From NCBI GenBank assembly GCA_009711705.1, contig VENG01000001.1, positions 327,889 to 391,888 on the forward strand: 64,000 nt of DNA, in the 5' to 3' direction. Position 1 is the first letter of the stretch. The number at the start of each line of letters is the position of its first letter. A program made the translations under genes and the position numbers. The notes under the pieces were generated by a model that did not search any database, was not told the DNA's origin, and was given only the letters and a program-made list of their open reading frames with translations. Shown in pieces: positions 34,906 to 44,400 of this stretch. This stretch comes from Bacillota bacterium (GTDB taxonomy: Bacteria > Bacillota > Desulfotomaculia > Desulfotomaculales > VENG01).

Positions 34906-35244
34906 TTAATAATAGTAGTAAGGTCCTCTTCTTCTTAATAACTCTCGAATAACCAGAATGCCTATTAAAGGCCTTAGAATGCCTCCGCCGTAATATTGCC
35001 TATCCATTGATTGTGTGTAGTCGCCGGCATCGACTCTTTGAAAAACATATTCAGTCATCTGTTCGACTGCTACTCTGGTGGGATACGGGTAAAATCCAGG
35101 GTTATCAGGATTATCGTACATTTCACAAGCTTGTTTAACATATGGGTAACAACGGTAATAAACATCTGGGTACATACGGTCCAGTGGTTCGTAATTAGTT
35201 TGGTACTGAGTCGTTTTCATAGTTTCTTTCTTCTCTTCTGACAT
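34906..35244 (-). CDS. Tyr-rich hypothetical protein, possible spore-coat type
   Basis: ATG 35244 follows GGAGGTGAA. The 112 residues are rich in Tyr and Pro (YPDVYYRCYPYVKQACEMY), with a hydrophobic segment GGGILRPLIGILVIREL near the C-terminus and a final RRRGPYYYY. Tyr-rich tails of this type occur in spore coat and exosporium proteins. No family is recognised. Confidence 0.65.
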   Translation of the reverse strand: MSEEKKETMKTTQYQTNYEPLDRMYPDVYYRCYPYVKQACEMYDNPDNPGFYPYPTRVAVEQMTEYVFQRVDAGDYTQSMDRQYYGGGILRPLIGILVIRELLRRRGPYYYY

Positions 35245-35318
35245 AATAAATTCACCTCCAGTAATCATTAGTTATAATATTCGACAATAAAGGAAAACGT
35301 TACCTGGAGGCATTGAAA

Positions 35319-35346
35319 AAAAGCACCTTTCAGGGGTGCTTTTTGT
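35319..35346. terminator. Terminator overlapping the stop of the 46-residue gene
   Basis: AAAAAGCACC and GGGTGCTTTTT pair around the stop codon of the small gene. Poly-T lies on the minus side. Confidence 0.7.
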
Positions 35347-35470
35347 TGCCCTTTTTATCGTATCCCTCTCGGTCATATCCATCCCGGTCGTATCCGTCTT
35401 GATCATACCCTTCTCCGTCATAGCCGTCTTCATCATATCCATAATAGATTAACCAATCGAAAAATCCCAC
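35330..35470 (-). CDS. Small protein of tandem Gly-Tyr-Asp pentapeptides (46 residues)
   Basis: GTG 35470 follows AAGGAG at 7 bases. After MGFFDWLIY the protein is a run of five-residue units of the form GYD-x-[D/E] (GYDED, GYDGE, GYDQD, GYDRD, GYDRE, GYDKK) and ends in GNKKHP. The DNA shows the same 15-base period. It is too short for default gene calling but has a start, a ribosome binding site and a terminator. The acidic Tyr/Asp units could bind metal or other proteins. Function unknown. Confidence 0.65.
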   Translation of the reverse strand: MGFFDWLIYYGYDEDGYDGEGYDQDGYDRDGYDREGYDKKGNKKHP

Positions 35471-35509
35471 TATACCACTCCTTGCCTTGCTTACGGAAAA
35501 CATTTTTCT

Positions 35510-36223
35510 TTATAGTTCATTTAAACCCAGGTGGCGTATTCGAAAACAGTTTATAGCAGCTATGCCGAGCTCTCGCAATAACCCATAATTAGCCCAGGCT
35601 CCTACAATAGCTCCCACCCCGGGAATTAGCTGCAGCATCTTGCGCAGGTCCAGTGAATCTCTGTAATCCTTTTGAAATTGTTCCCAGTTAATGTCGGTTA
35701 GGGCGACTTCATTCCACCCTTCAATAATTGGGAAAAGATGTTTTCGCTGGTCTGCTGTAGTAAAGGTGATTTGAAATATGTACAACAGGAAAAAACGTTC
35801 TTCTTTGTTACGCGTGTCGTAACCATAAATATGCGCCAATTCAAATAACATTTGCATTTTGATGGCAATTAAAGCCGGGAAGTCGGCCATGCCCAGTAGA
35901 AATCCACCGGCACCGGTACCTGCTCCTTCCAGGGATGCAATTTTTCTATATTTTACAAGGGTACGCCAGGCCAGTCTATCACGCGCTTCTAAATCTAACC
36001 CGATGCTTGGTGGTTCATTGGGGATGAACTTTAAGCTAAATATAACAGAATGGATGATACCTTTTACGGTATGGGTAATTACAGCGTGGACACGTTGGGG
36101 TATCTTTTTGTTAATCTTGACTTGTATTCCCTTCGTCATTCTGCTTAACGAGTTTTCATTTTTTAACGAGCGAATCTTCCATGCCCTTACTTGTTTTTTG
36201 ACTACGTCATTGTAATCAATCAT
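35510..36223 (-). CDS. EcsC family protein
   Basis: The 237-residue protein shows the EcsC pattern: an amphipathic N-terminus, a Gly/Ala-rich membrane-like stretch (EGAGTGAGGFLLGMADFPALIAIKM in pieces) and a C-terminal GVGAIVGAWANYGLL segment. EcsC proteins are associated with ABC export and membrane functions, but their activity is unknown. The start overlaps the hexokinase stop by 8 bp, so the two are co-translated. Confidence 0.85.
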   Translation of the reverse strand: MIDYNDVVKKQVRAWKIRSLKNENSLSRMTKGIQVKINKKIPQRVHAVITHTVKGIIHSVIFSLKFIPNEPPSIGLDLEARDRLAWRTLVKYRKIASLEGAGTGAGGFLLGMADFPALIAIKMQMLFELAHIYGYDTRNKEERFFLLYIFQITFTTADQRKHLFPIIEGWNEVALTDINWEQFQKDYRDSLDLRKMLQLIPGVGAIVGAWANYGLLRELGIAAINCFRIRHLGLNEL

Positions 36224-37550
36224 GAAGCTGCCCCTTGTCCCCCAGTGCAGCTGCTACCGCTGCTCCAACTCCCGAGCCATCCTTAGTCAGTTTTAACGTC
36301 ACTAATTCTGATTTTTCCTTGAGCAGGTTATTCAGCGTAACCTTCAGTTTAGCCGCATAACCAGGGGTAAACTCGTATAAAGAACCGTCTATGGCAATGC
36401 TGTGCTTTCTTTCCAGCCGGGGGTCGATATGTTGTAATACACCAAAGTACGATGCTGCCACAAGTTGCGCTGATCTCGTGACAACTATAGATGCAATGGT
36501 ACGAAGGGTTATGCGTTCTTCTAAAAGGGCGCCGGAAGCCCCACAAACACTTTGTAGCCATTGGAATATACCGGTTAATTCTGAGCTTTCGTCATCTAAA
36601 AATAAAGAAATGTCTTCGGCCTTAATCATATAGGGTGAGAAAAAAATATCTGACTGGTTGTTGGTTAAAATGAGGTTTTGTTTGATAAAGTCTTGAAGTA
36701 TGATCCTGGTCAGTTCCCCGATATATTTTCCACTGACCATCTTTTCCAGGCATTGCTCTCCCGGTATATCACTTTGTTTATCCAGCTCGGTGTCATACGC
36801 GGTAAACGGCAGTGCGTTAAAATTACCTGATTCCATATTAATAATCTCACCGGAAGTCAATGATTGAGGCTCTACGTAGCATGAATTGTGGCCCGTACCA
36901 CATATTGACCCAATATCTGTAAAAGGGTCACGGTAGGAAGCTGTTAATAGTGTGCCCACGGTATCGTTGATAATGGCCCTGGGGACAACCTGGTGAAGGT
37001 TTTTATCATCAAGGGCACCGGCAAGAATCTTTGACACATCTTTACCTTCCACCCCTGGTGTTTTAATCTCTTTAGTCCATTTTATAAGTACCGCCTGGTT
37101 GACTGCCGTTTGCCTGCTGGGGAAAGAGAAGGTAAACCCCAGAGGGTAAAATGAATTCGTTGCTACCATACTTTTAATTCTTTCGGCAATATACCCAAAA
37201 AGTGCTGCGGCGCTCGATGTTTCGGACGTAAAGTCGTGACCTTTTTGGCTATTTTTCAGCGGAAAGGCGTGCCGGTCTAAAATTTTATAATTCCCGTTCC
37301 CCTTTAACTCGATGATCATTACACGTACATTTGTACCGCCAAGATCTACAGCTAAATATACCCCTTTTTCATTACCTATAGGTTTGGCTAAAAAGGCCGG
37401 CAGCATTTTCAAAGAACTGTCCTTTCCCTCTCTGCCAGCCTGCATGGCCCTTTGAAACTTTTTAGCGGTATCTATCATTTCAGACTCTGAAAGTATGAAT
37501 TTGGCCCTCAGTTTTCTTACTTCATTTGCCAACTGCTGCATTTGTTTCAA
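36216..37550 (-). CDS. Eukaryotic-type hexokinase
   Basis: The 444-residue protein has the two-lobe hexokinase fold: phosphate-1 motif VDLGGTNVRV, sugar site FTFSFPSRQ, catalytic Asp in INDTVGTLL, GTGHNSCY, and an adenosine motif DGSGVGAAVAAAL at the end. It phosphorylates glucose or related hexoses with ATP. Length and motifs match the eukaryotic/hexokinase family rather than the short bacterial glucokinases. It heads a two-gene unit with EcsC. GGAGTGC lies before ATG 37550. Confidence 0.9.
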   Translation of the reverse strand: MKQMQQLANEVRKLRAKFILSESEMIDTAKKFQRAMQAGREGKDSSLKMLPAFLAKPIGNEKGVYLAVDLGGTNVRVMIIELKGNGNYKILDRHAFPLKNSQKGHDFTSETSSAAALFGYIAERIKSMVATNSFYPLGFTFSFPSRQTAVNQAVLIKWTKEIKTPGVEGKDVSKILAGALDDKNLHQVVPRAIINDTVGTLLTASYRDPFTDIGSICGTGHNSCYVEPQSLTSGEIINMESGNFNALPFTAYDTELDKQSDIPGEQCLEKMVSGKYIGELTRIILQDFIKQNLILTNNQSDIFFSPYMIKAEDISLFLDDESSELTGIFQWLQSVCGASGALLEERITLRTIASIVVTRSAQLVAASYFGVLQHIDPRLERKHSIAIDGSLYEFTPGYAAKLKVTLNNLLKEKSELVTLKLTKDGSGVGAAVAAALGDKGQLHD

Positions 37551-37701
37551 GCACTCCTTGTACTTTATGATGTGCTGCCGGTCAAAACAGATTTCTTTTG
37601 AATTCTTTGGTATTTATGCTATCCGAATTTACTGCTCAATATTTCAACGCTTTCCGGGTATAGATTTAAATTTAAAGACTACTGTGTAAATTCTAACATT
37701 T

Positions 37702-38505
37702 TTAACCATGTCTGAAGGCTATCTTTTCAAACATGGTTGCAAGTCCGGTGCATAGCATTTGGATTGATTCCGCATCCAGATTATTTTCAGTATAAGTATC
37801 GAAAAAAATATTTAGTCTGGAGAGGTTCTCTTCCGGTTTACTGTAGCTGATCAGCATAGGCACCTTGGGTAAAGGATGTAAAACCAGCGAAATATCAGAG
37901 GCAAAATTGGTCTCCACGTACTTACCACCGAAAATATATACAACTTTATCGAAGAGAAGATCCATGTGAGTGTCGGCGATTTTTTGTAACGGCTTTTCGC
38001 ATCTCTGTCCAAAAAGAGGCTGCCTGGCTCTTCCGTTCGGTAGTTCCCTAAACGGTATCCATTTCCCGGCTGGATCTTTTCCCTGACACTGCTTAATATA
38101 GTTAAGCAGTGGTACTGTTAACCACGTAATTACATGGCATTCTGATGTTATATTCCCTTTGGCGTCAACGATAAAGTCTTTCCCAAGAGCATTAATGATC
38201 AAATTCCCGTTGGAATATGAAGCCCCCAGTCTTTCGGCCGATGAGGCAAAATCAATAGCAGCAACTTCTGCTTTCAGATGTTCCATCATTTGTTCCTGCT
38301 GCTGTTCAATGCGCAATGACCGGTTGCTAATCTTTCCCTCAAACTGTTCGATGATGCTGTTTTCTAAGTAGGGACATTGATGGAGGCCCTTTTTGCCCTT
38401 TAGCACAGCATCGGCAAAGGCCATGCATGTCCGCATCTCACACTTTCTACAGTTTGATTTAGGAAGAACCTTATAAATTTCTAACGGACTATTAACTTGG
38501 GACAT
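37702..38505 (-). CDS. DUF3786 protein with N-terminal 4Fe-4S domain
   Basis: ATG 38505 with GGAAGGGG gives 267 residues. The N-terminus carries CRKCEMRTC and a Cys about 18 residues later (HQCPYLE), the four-Cys Fe-S domain seen in CO-dehydrogenase-associated corrinoid proteins. The rest is DUF3786, with FRELPNGRARQPLFGQRCEKPL. Members are frequent in acetogens and sulfate reducers. A corrinoid or C1 role is only suggested by the family. Confidence 0.8.
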   Translation of the reverse strand: MSQVNSPLEIYKVLPKSNCRKCEMRTCMAFADAVLKGKKGLHQCPYLENSIIEQFEGKISNRSLRIEQQQEQMMEHLKAEVAAIDFASSAERLGASYSNGNLIINALGKDFIVDAKGNITSECHVITWLTVPLLNYIKQCQGKDPAGKWIPFRELPNGRARQPLFGQRCEKPLQKIADTHMDLLFDKVVYIFGGKYVETNFASDISLVLHPLPKVPMLISYSKPEENLSRLNIFFDTYTENNLDAESIQMLCTGLATMFEKIAFRHG

Positions 38506-38555
38506 AGGATATAACCCCTTCCGATAAATAATGTTTTCAAGCAGCAATAACTTTT

Positions 38556-39167
38556 ATGTATCCTAGTATCGATATGATAATTAAGGGAGATGGTATCAAC
38601 AAAGGCTGTCTGAAAGGAATGGAAGATGTCATAAGAAATGATATTGAAAAAGCCTACAACTTAATTGAAAAGGCAAATGGAGATATTTTTAATATTTGGA
38701 TCAATCATGTACTGTTTACCTGGCACTGGTGGTTAGCACTTGCCCTAGCTGTTATTCCATGGTTGTTTTGGGTTTTATTTAGAAAAAAGGAAAGCACATA
38801 CCGGCTATTGTGTGCCGGTTTCCCCGTTATGATTTTTGCGCTGATTAGCGATTTTGTTGGGGTTAGTCTGGGTGTTTGGCAGTATTTTTACGAAGTTTCT
38901 CCCTTCCTCCCTGCTTTCGCGCCATGGGACCTTACACTTTTACCTGTAAGCGTGATGTTTATGCTGCAGTACAAGCCCAATGTGAATCCATATCTAAAGG
39001 CAGTTATTTTTGCCGGTATAACTGCTTTTATTGCAGAACCAATTGTGCAATGGGTGGGATTTTATGACCCCAAACACTGGAAACATATTTATTCTTTTCC
39101 GGTGTTTGCCGTAGTCTACCTCATTGCACATTATATAAATACTAGAGAAGAGTTCGCTAACGTGTAG
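38556..39167 (+). CDS. CBO0543-type membrane protein
   Basis: The 203-residue protein has about five membrane segments after a helical N-terminus. WINHVLFTWHWWLALALAVIPW and the late PVFAVVYLIAHYI fit the CBO0543-like family of Bacilli and Clostridia. Function unknown. It is divergent from the DUF3786 gene. ATG 38556 is used; ATG 38619 would give a more typical N-terminus. Confidence 0.7.
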   Translation: MYPSIDMIIKGDGINKGCLKGMEDVIRNDIEKAYNLIEKANGDIFNIWINHVLFTWHWWLALALAVIPWLFWVLFRKKESTYRLLCAGFPVMIFALISDFVGVSLGVWQYFYEVSPFLPAFAPWDLTLLPVSVMFMLQYKPNVNPYLKAVIFAGITAFIAEPIVQWVGFYDPKHWKHIYSFPVFAVVYLIAHYINTREEFANV

Positions 39168-39171
39168 CGAG

Positions 39172-40404
39172 TCAAAGGAGATTGGATTTGTACCGGTCAT
39201 CGATATCCAGGTTTTTTAGTTCCTGTACATAATGATGTGCCTCTTCGGATCGCCCTTGGTATTTTAGTAATTTGACCAGATGTTGCAGTGCCCGCAGGTA
39301 CGGGCGGTTTTCCAGGCGCATGTGTGGGTGCGCTTTTCCGTCCCACACTAACTCCTTACGTCCCTGTTCCACAGCTTGCTTCAAAAGCCCTTCCGCCTTA
39401 CCTGCGTCCTTTTCCCGACCTACTTCCAATAGGAAGATGCCGTAATAAGCCAGGGCCATTACGCAGCACGGATCAAAGTGGAGAGCACTTTCCATGGCTG
39501 TACAGAAACGCCGGGGAAAGGCCTGAACTTCGGTGGGTAGAGAAGATAGTTCGTGGGCGTTTTTTGATTTTGTTATCTTGCTGTATTCGCCCCACTGTTC
39601 AAATACAGGCCAAACTTGAGCTTCAGCTAGATCTCGTAATAATTCGTGATAACTCGGACCCTCCCGTTGCAGGCGTCTTTTCTCCTGGGCCAGCCACTGG
39701 GCACGTAAAGGGTTATATACTCGAAGTTTCCATAATTCCTGTTCACTAAAATGCGGGAGATCCTGATCCGAAAACTGGGCAAACGGGGCAGGAAACTCAG
39801 GCGTAAATTTATCAAACCGCATTTTATAATGGTCCCACCTGGAAGACTTACTTTTGCTTACCGGAAGCACGGTGTTATATTGATCCATATGCAGGGCCAG
39901 AACCTGGTTTACATTTTTCACGTAACGTTCTTGAGAATCTTCTTCGTTAAATAATACTAATGCTTCAAAGGGATCTAGCTCCCGGGAAAACGTCATGCCG
40001 CTAGGCGGCTGTTTGACTTTAATGCCGGCCTTTTTTAATACGTGTAGGATGTGCGGATTCCACAGTTCTTCAGATACTGTTAAAATATTTGGTACACCAC
40101 AAAATATTTGTGGTACTTCCGTACCTCCTTTGGGCATCCATGCCCGGTGTAGAAATTCCACTATGTCCAGGGGCTGCGTGTAAGGAACATATTCGGCGTA
40201 AAAGGCGCCGGTAAAATGATCTCGGCAAAGGTAACGCAGCAGCATATTTTTTGCATTAGCATCCAATTCACCCTTGGAGATCCCCATGGGTCTGTGGCTG
40301 TATGTTAGAAGTTCATCATTTCCCATCCATAAGTGCCGGCTGGGGGACACGGTTAGGTGGTGAATTTGGTTAGGGTAATCGCTGGTACAGCTTTCATTGG
40401 TCAA
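39172..40404 (-). CDS. Protein with degenerate integrase-core-like fold and TPR-like tail
   Basis: A TTG start at 40404 has AGAGGTG upstream; 410 residues. The segment YLCRDHFTGAFYAEYVPY resembles the first beta-strand and Asp of an rve/DDE core. FCGVPNILTVSEELWN followed by HVLKKAGIKVKQPP resembles the GVP...TDNGxEF...GI...P block, but the second Asp is replaced. The C-terminal third (ALAYYGIFLLEVGREKDAGKA onward) looks like TPR repeats. No nearby IS ends are seen. It may be a domesticated, inactive transposase-like protein. This is a fold guess without a search. Confidence 0.5.
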   Translation of the reverse strand: MTNESCTSDYPNQIHHLTVSPSRHLWMGNDELLTYSHRPMGISKGELDANAKNMLLRYLCRDHFTGAFYAEYVPYTQPLDIVEFLHRAWMPKGGTEVPQIFCGVPNILTVSEELWNPHILHVLKKAGIKVKQPPSGMTFSRELDPFEALVLFNEEDSQERYVKNVNQVLALHMDQYNTVLPVSKSKSSRWDHYKMRFDKFTPEFPAPFAQFSDQDLPHFSEQELWKLRVYNPLRAQWLAQEKRRLQREGPSYHELLRDLAEAQVWPVFEQWGEYSKITKSKNAHELSSLPTEVQAFPRRFCTAMESALHFDPCCVMALAYYGIFLLEVGREKDAGKAEGLLKQAVEQGRKELVWDGKAHPHMRLENRPYLRALQHLVKLLKYQGRSEEAHHYVQELKNLDIDDRYKSNLL

Positions 40405-40480
40405 GGAATTTCACCTCTGGATGTAATTATTCGATTTAACTTAGACTTTACCTTTAAAGGATTATGATCAGCGAGGAAAC

Positions 40481-40524
40481 GCAAAAGAACACCCTTAAGC
40501 AATAGCTTGTGGGTGTTCTTTTGC
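40481..40524 (-). terminator. Terminator of the tRNA cluster
   Basis: GCAAAAGAACACCC (40481-40494) pairs exactly with 40511-40524. The stem starts 3 bases after the tRNA-Val CCA end. Confidence 0.85.
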
Positions 40525-40526
40525 AT

Positions 40527-40602
<76 letters not shown>

Positions 40603-40603
40603 G

Positions 40604-40679
40604 TGGTGACCCCACCGGGGTTCGAACCCGGGTTACCGCCGTGAAAGGGCGGTGTCTTGAACCGCTTGACCATGGGGCC
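40604..40679 (-). tRNA. tRNA-Glu(TTC)
   Basis: 76 nt on the minus strand. CCGCC-CTTTCAC-GGCGG gives anticodon TTC. GGCCCCA acceptor, GGGTTCGAACCC T arm and encoded CCA are present. One base separates it from tRNA-Val. Confidence 0.95.
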
Positions 40680-40687
40680 GTTTAAAT

Positions 40688-40762
40688 TGGTGGGCCCACC
40701 AGGATTTGAACCTGGAACCAGCCGGTTATGAGCCGGATGCTCTTCCGTTGAGCTATGGGCCC
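40688..40762 (-). tRNA. tRNA-Met(CAT)
   Basis: 75 nt on the minus strand. CCGG-CTCATAA-CCGG gives anticodon CAT, with GGGCCCA acceptor and encoded CCA. The acceptor and TCCAGG T stem fit elongator Met; a lysidine-modified tRNA-Ile2 cannot be excluded by eye. It is the first tRNA of the cluster. Confidence 0.85.
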
Positions 40763-40853
40763 GTGACCTCAACGAGCATCGTGATGCTATTCTTTTTTTA
40801 TCTGAGGCACAAGAATAATTATACCTAAAATCAGCATAATAGTCAAAGGCTAA

Positions 40854-41336
40854 TTATTGGAAATGATTAAATTTATCGGCAAACTTCTTGATTGCATCGA
40901 CGTCAATCTTCGAAACGTCGCTTGTTACTCCAGCCACTTTTTTAACCATTACCTTTTCGAAAAAATTCATTTTCTTAAACATAAATTCCCCACCCAAAAA
41001 CCCATTGGAAACAGATGCATTTCTCAATTCCTCAGGATATGCGGTTTCAAATTGTTTCTGAGCTTTTTCACCCTCGTGCATGCAGCATAAGAATAAGCCA
41101 AGCCTCTTTGTGGTTAAGGCATTTTTGTTTCGCTCAATAAACTGTTTAACTTTTTGTTGGATAGAGCCGGCATGAATTGATCCGCCAATTATCAATGTGT
41201 CGTATTTTGTTATGTCTTGCTTGGGGTCCTCTTTTAAGTTTATTATTTTCACATCTCCGTTAAGGTTTTCCTTAAGTGATTGTGCCACTTTTTCTGTTGT
41301 TCCATGAGTTGATGCAAAGACAATCGCAGCCTTCAT
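40854..41336 (-). CDS. Flavodoxin-domain protein
   Basis: ATG 41336 follows AGGAGGAATTAGC and gives 160 residues. FASTHGTTEKVA is the FMN phosphate loop; TLIIGGSIHAGSIQQ and GLFLCCMHEGEK are the isoalloxazine-side loops of the HemG-like flavodoxin family. It is probably a low-potential electron carrier. An upstream start at 41471 would overlap the helicase stop and is rejected. Confidence 0.87.
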   Translation of the reverse strand: MKAAIVFASTHGTTEKVAQSLKENLNGDVKIINLKEDPKQDITKYDTLIIGGSIHAGSIQQKVKQFIERNKNALTTKRLGLFLCCMHEGEKAQKQFETAYPEELRNASVSNGFLGGEFMFKKMNFFEKVMVKKVAGVTSDVSKIDVDAIKKFADKFNHFQ

Positions 41337-41467
41337 GCTAATTCCTCCTGATGGCAATCTATTCTTGGTCAACGGACGGTGGACGGTTGCCTGACAAGCC
41401 GCACCGGCACAGCGACATTTTGCCGCCTTTAAATCAATAATGGCCCGTTGGCGTTTACTTTTAGCTT

Positions 41468-44400
41468 TCACGCTTTAAAGATTTCTCTCAATTCCTGCTC
41501 GGTCATCCGGGAGAGCATGGTCTGTCCTGGCTTAATCACAGAGTCGATCATGGCCCTTTTCTTTTGCTGCAGCTCGAATATTTTTTCTTCGATAGTGCCC
41601 CGGGTGATGAGGTTTATTACCTGCACCGGGTTTTCCTGGCCGATGCGGTAGGCGCGGTCTGCTGCCTGCTCTTCCACAGCGGGATTCCACCACGGGTCGT
41701 AATGGATGACCATATCTGCCCCCGTTAAGTTGAGGCCGGTGCCACCAGCCTTCAAAGAAATCAAAAAGATGTCGCCTGCTCCCTCGTTAAACTCCCGCAC
41801 CAACCGCCCTCTTTCTTCGGTTTTTGTGGAGCCATCCAGGTAAAAATATGATACTCCCTCTTTATCCAGATGATTACGGATGATTGCCAACATGCTAGTA
41901 AATTGGGAGAAAAGTAAGATGCGGTGTCCTCCGGCCAGTGCGTCCTGCACCATTTCCTTTAAGCTCAGCAGTTTGCCGCTGTCACCCTGGTAATTTTCCA
42001 GGAAAGTTCCCGGGTGGCAGCAGATTTGGCGGAGCCTTGTTAGGGCCGACAATATCTTGATCTGGCTCCTTTCAAAGCCTTTTTCCGCGATGGCCGCATT
42101 AATCTCGCCCTTTATCCGGTGTAGATAGCTAAGGTATACTTTTTTCTGCTCCTGGGTCAGATCAGTGAGCATCCTGCTTTCGGTTTTGGGCGGCAGTTCC
42201 TTAAGTACGTCTTTTTTCATCCGGCGCAAAATAAAGGGGGCAATTTGCTTTTGCAGCTCATCCATGGCCGCCCGGTCCTGGTCTTTGGTAATCGGGCGCT
42301 CGTACTTTTTAATAAATTTTTGGCGAGATAACAAGTAGCCGCGCATTACAAAATCGAAGATGGACCACAACTCGGATAAACTGTTTTCCAAGGGGGTGCC
42401 GGTAAGGGCAAAATAGCCTCGTGCCTTAATGGTTTTAACGGCCCGGGAGCCCAATGATCCCGGGTTTTTAATGTGCTGGGCCTCATCTAACAAGCAATAG
42501 CTAAAATTTATATCTTCATATTGCTCCGCATCGCGCCGGATGAGGGAGTAGGAAGTGATGACAAGATGGGCATGCCGGGCCTCTTTAAGCTGGTCCTCGC
42601 GATCTTTGGGGTTTCCCGCTACTACTACTGTCGTTAATTCAGGGGCGAATTTACGGGCTTCATCTTGCCAGTTGTAGACCACGGAAGTGGGCGCTACCAC
42701 CAGCGCGGGTGCTGTCACCCTCTCCCGCTCGGAAAGGATAAAGGCAAGGGTCTGGATGGTCTTCCCCAGCCCCATATCGTCAGCCAAAATGCCTCCCAAA
42801 CCATACATGGCCAGTGTTTTTAGCCATTTGAACCCTATCGTCTGGTAATCGCGCAGTACCCCCTCAAAGTTTTCCGGTACTTTAAAGTCGGTATCCCGGG
42901 GGTGGGTGATGTTCTGTATCAGCTTGTTAAAACCCTGGTTTCTTTCTACGTCCAGATCGTGGTTATTTATACACTGGTCCAGGTATAGGGCCCGGTATTT
43001 GGGAATATGTACAGTTTCTTTTTTTAGGTCCCGCTCTGAAATGTTTAGGGTATCGATCATGTCCACGGCTTGTGCCAGGGACGGATCAGAGGCATCTAGG
43101 GGTAAAAATGAGCCATCTTTAAGGCGGTGATACTTTTTCTTTTCCCGCAGGGAGCTAAAAACATCGCCCAGCTCTGCCATGTCAATATCCCCCAGCTGGA
43201 AGGAGAATTCCAGCATGTCGCTGTCCTCGCTGAGGCGAACTCCGCCGGAAAAACCGGCTGCATTTCTAACCTTGAGGCCGCGAAAGCCTTCCGAGTAGTA
43301 GATGTTGCTCCATTCCTGTAACCTGGGTAGAATTTGATGCACAAAATTATAGATTTTTTCGTCCTCATCCAGGTGCAGCTTACCATTTAAATTCTTGAAT
43401 TCAGCCTGCTCCACCAGGTTTAAAACCGCCCGCTCGGTTTCTACATCACGCACTAGTGTTTTACCCTGCAGTCCGCTATCCGGGCGGCCGGTAAAGGGAT
43501 TAAACTTTATTTCGCCGTACAGGAAGTCCACCCTGGCCGTAATGGCATCCCCCTCCCGGTCCAGGTATAGCTCAACCTCCAAGCCGGGCTCATAAAGACT
43601 TTCCTGCAAAGAGGGGGAGATTTCCACCCGCCCCGACTCTTTGATGACCGGCAAAACATCCACCACGAAGCGTTCCTTTTGCTCATCTGTGAACTGAATA
43701 CTATTGGAAGATTGGTTAAAGGCGATTAAAAGCGGCACTAAACACCTTTTTTGACGTTCCGAAATATGGTATATTTTACCTTCATAAAAGAAATACTCTC
43801 CCGTCTTAACCAGTGGAACCAACCCCAGCGCCTCCCACTTAAGCAGAAGGTTGCCGTCCTTATTATCCACGGTAAAAGTAACGGGCAGGTCTTCCTCCAC
43901 AACTTCCACGTTTTCATATTTCTCACCAAATATGCTTAAATTTAGCTGCCCGGAGGCGCAAACAGAAAACAATTTCTTCAGTGCGGATTTAGTTAGAAAG
44001 GCTTGCTTGCCCTTAAAAAATGTTCCCTGTCCATTTTGCGCACCAGAGTTCCATGGGGATTCGGTGATACTATTCTCCGTTTCGTATAATTCCCGCAATA
44101 ATTCGATTACCGGCTGGTCCTGGGGCTGAAATGCATGGTTATAAATGGAATACTCAAATCCTTTACCGAAAACAAGGGTTTGCCCGGTGTCGATAGCTTC
44201 TAAGAGCTTCCTTACACTTTTTACCACGTAAAGCCTGTCCTCACCCATACGCAGGGAAATGGCACTGACCATTTCCCGCTTGTAATATATAGTTTGATAA
44301 TAAATTTCAAAGGTCACTTCCAAATTCACCGGAATCCTTTCCGGGGCTTGAGCACTAGACTCGAAGTGCTGCAGTATGCCCTCGGCAAGGGTGTTGTGTT

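Noticed and set aside
40688..40762. Initiator tRNA-fMet
   Set aside because: The anticodon stem lacks the three G-C pairs typical of initiator tRNA and the acceptor end is fully paired.
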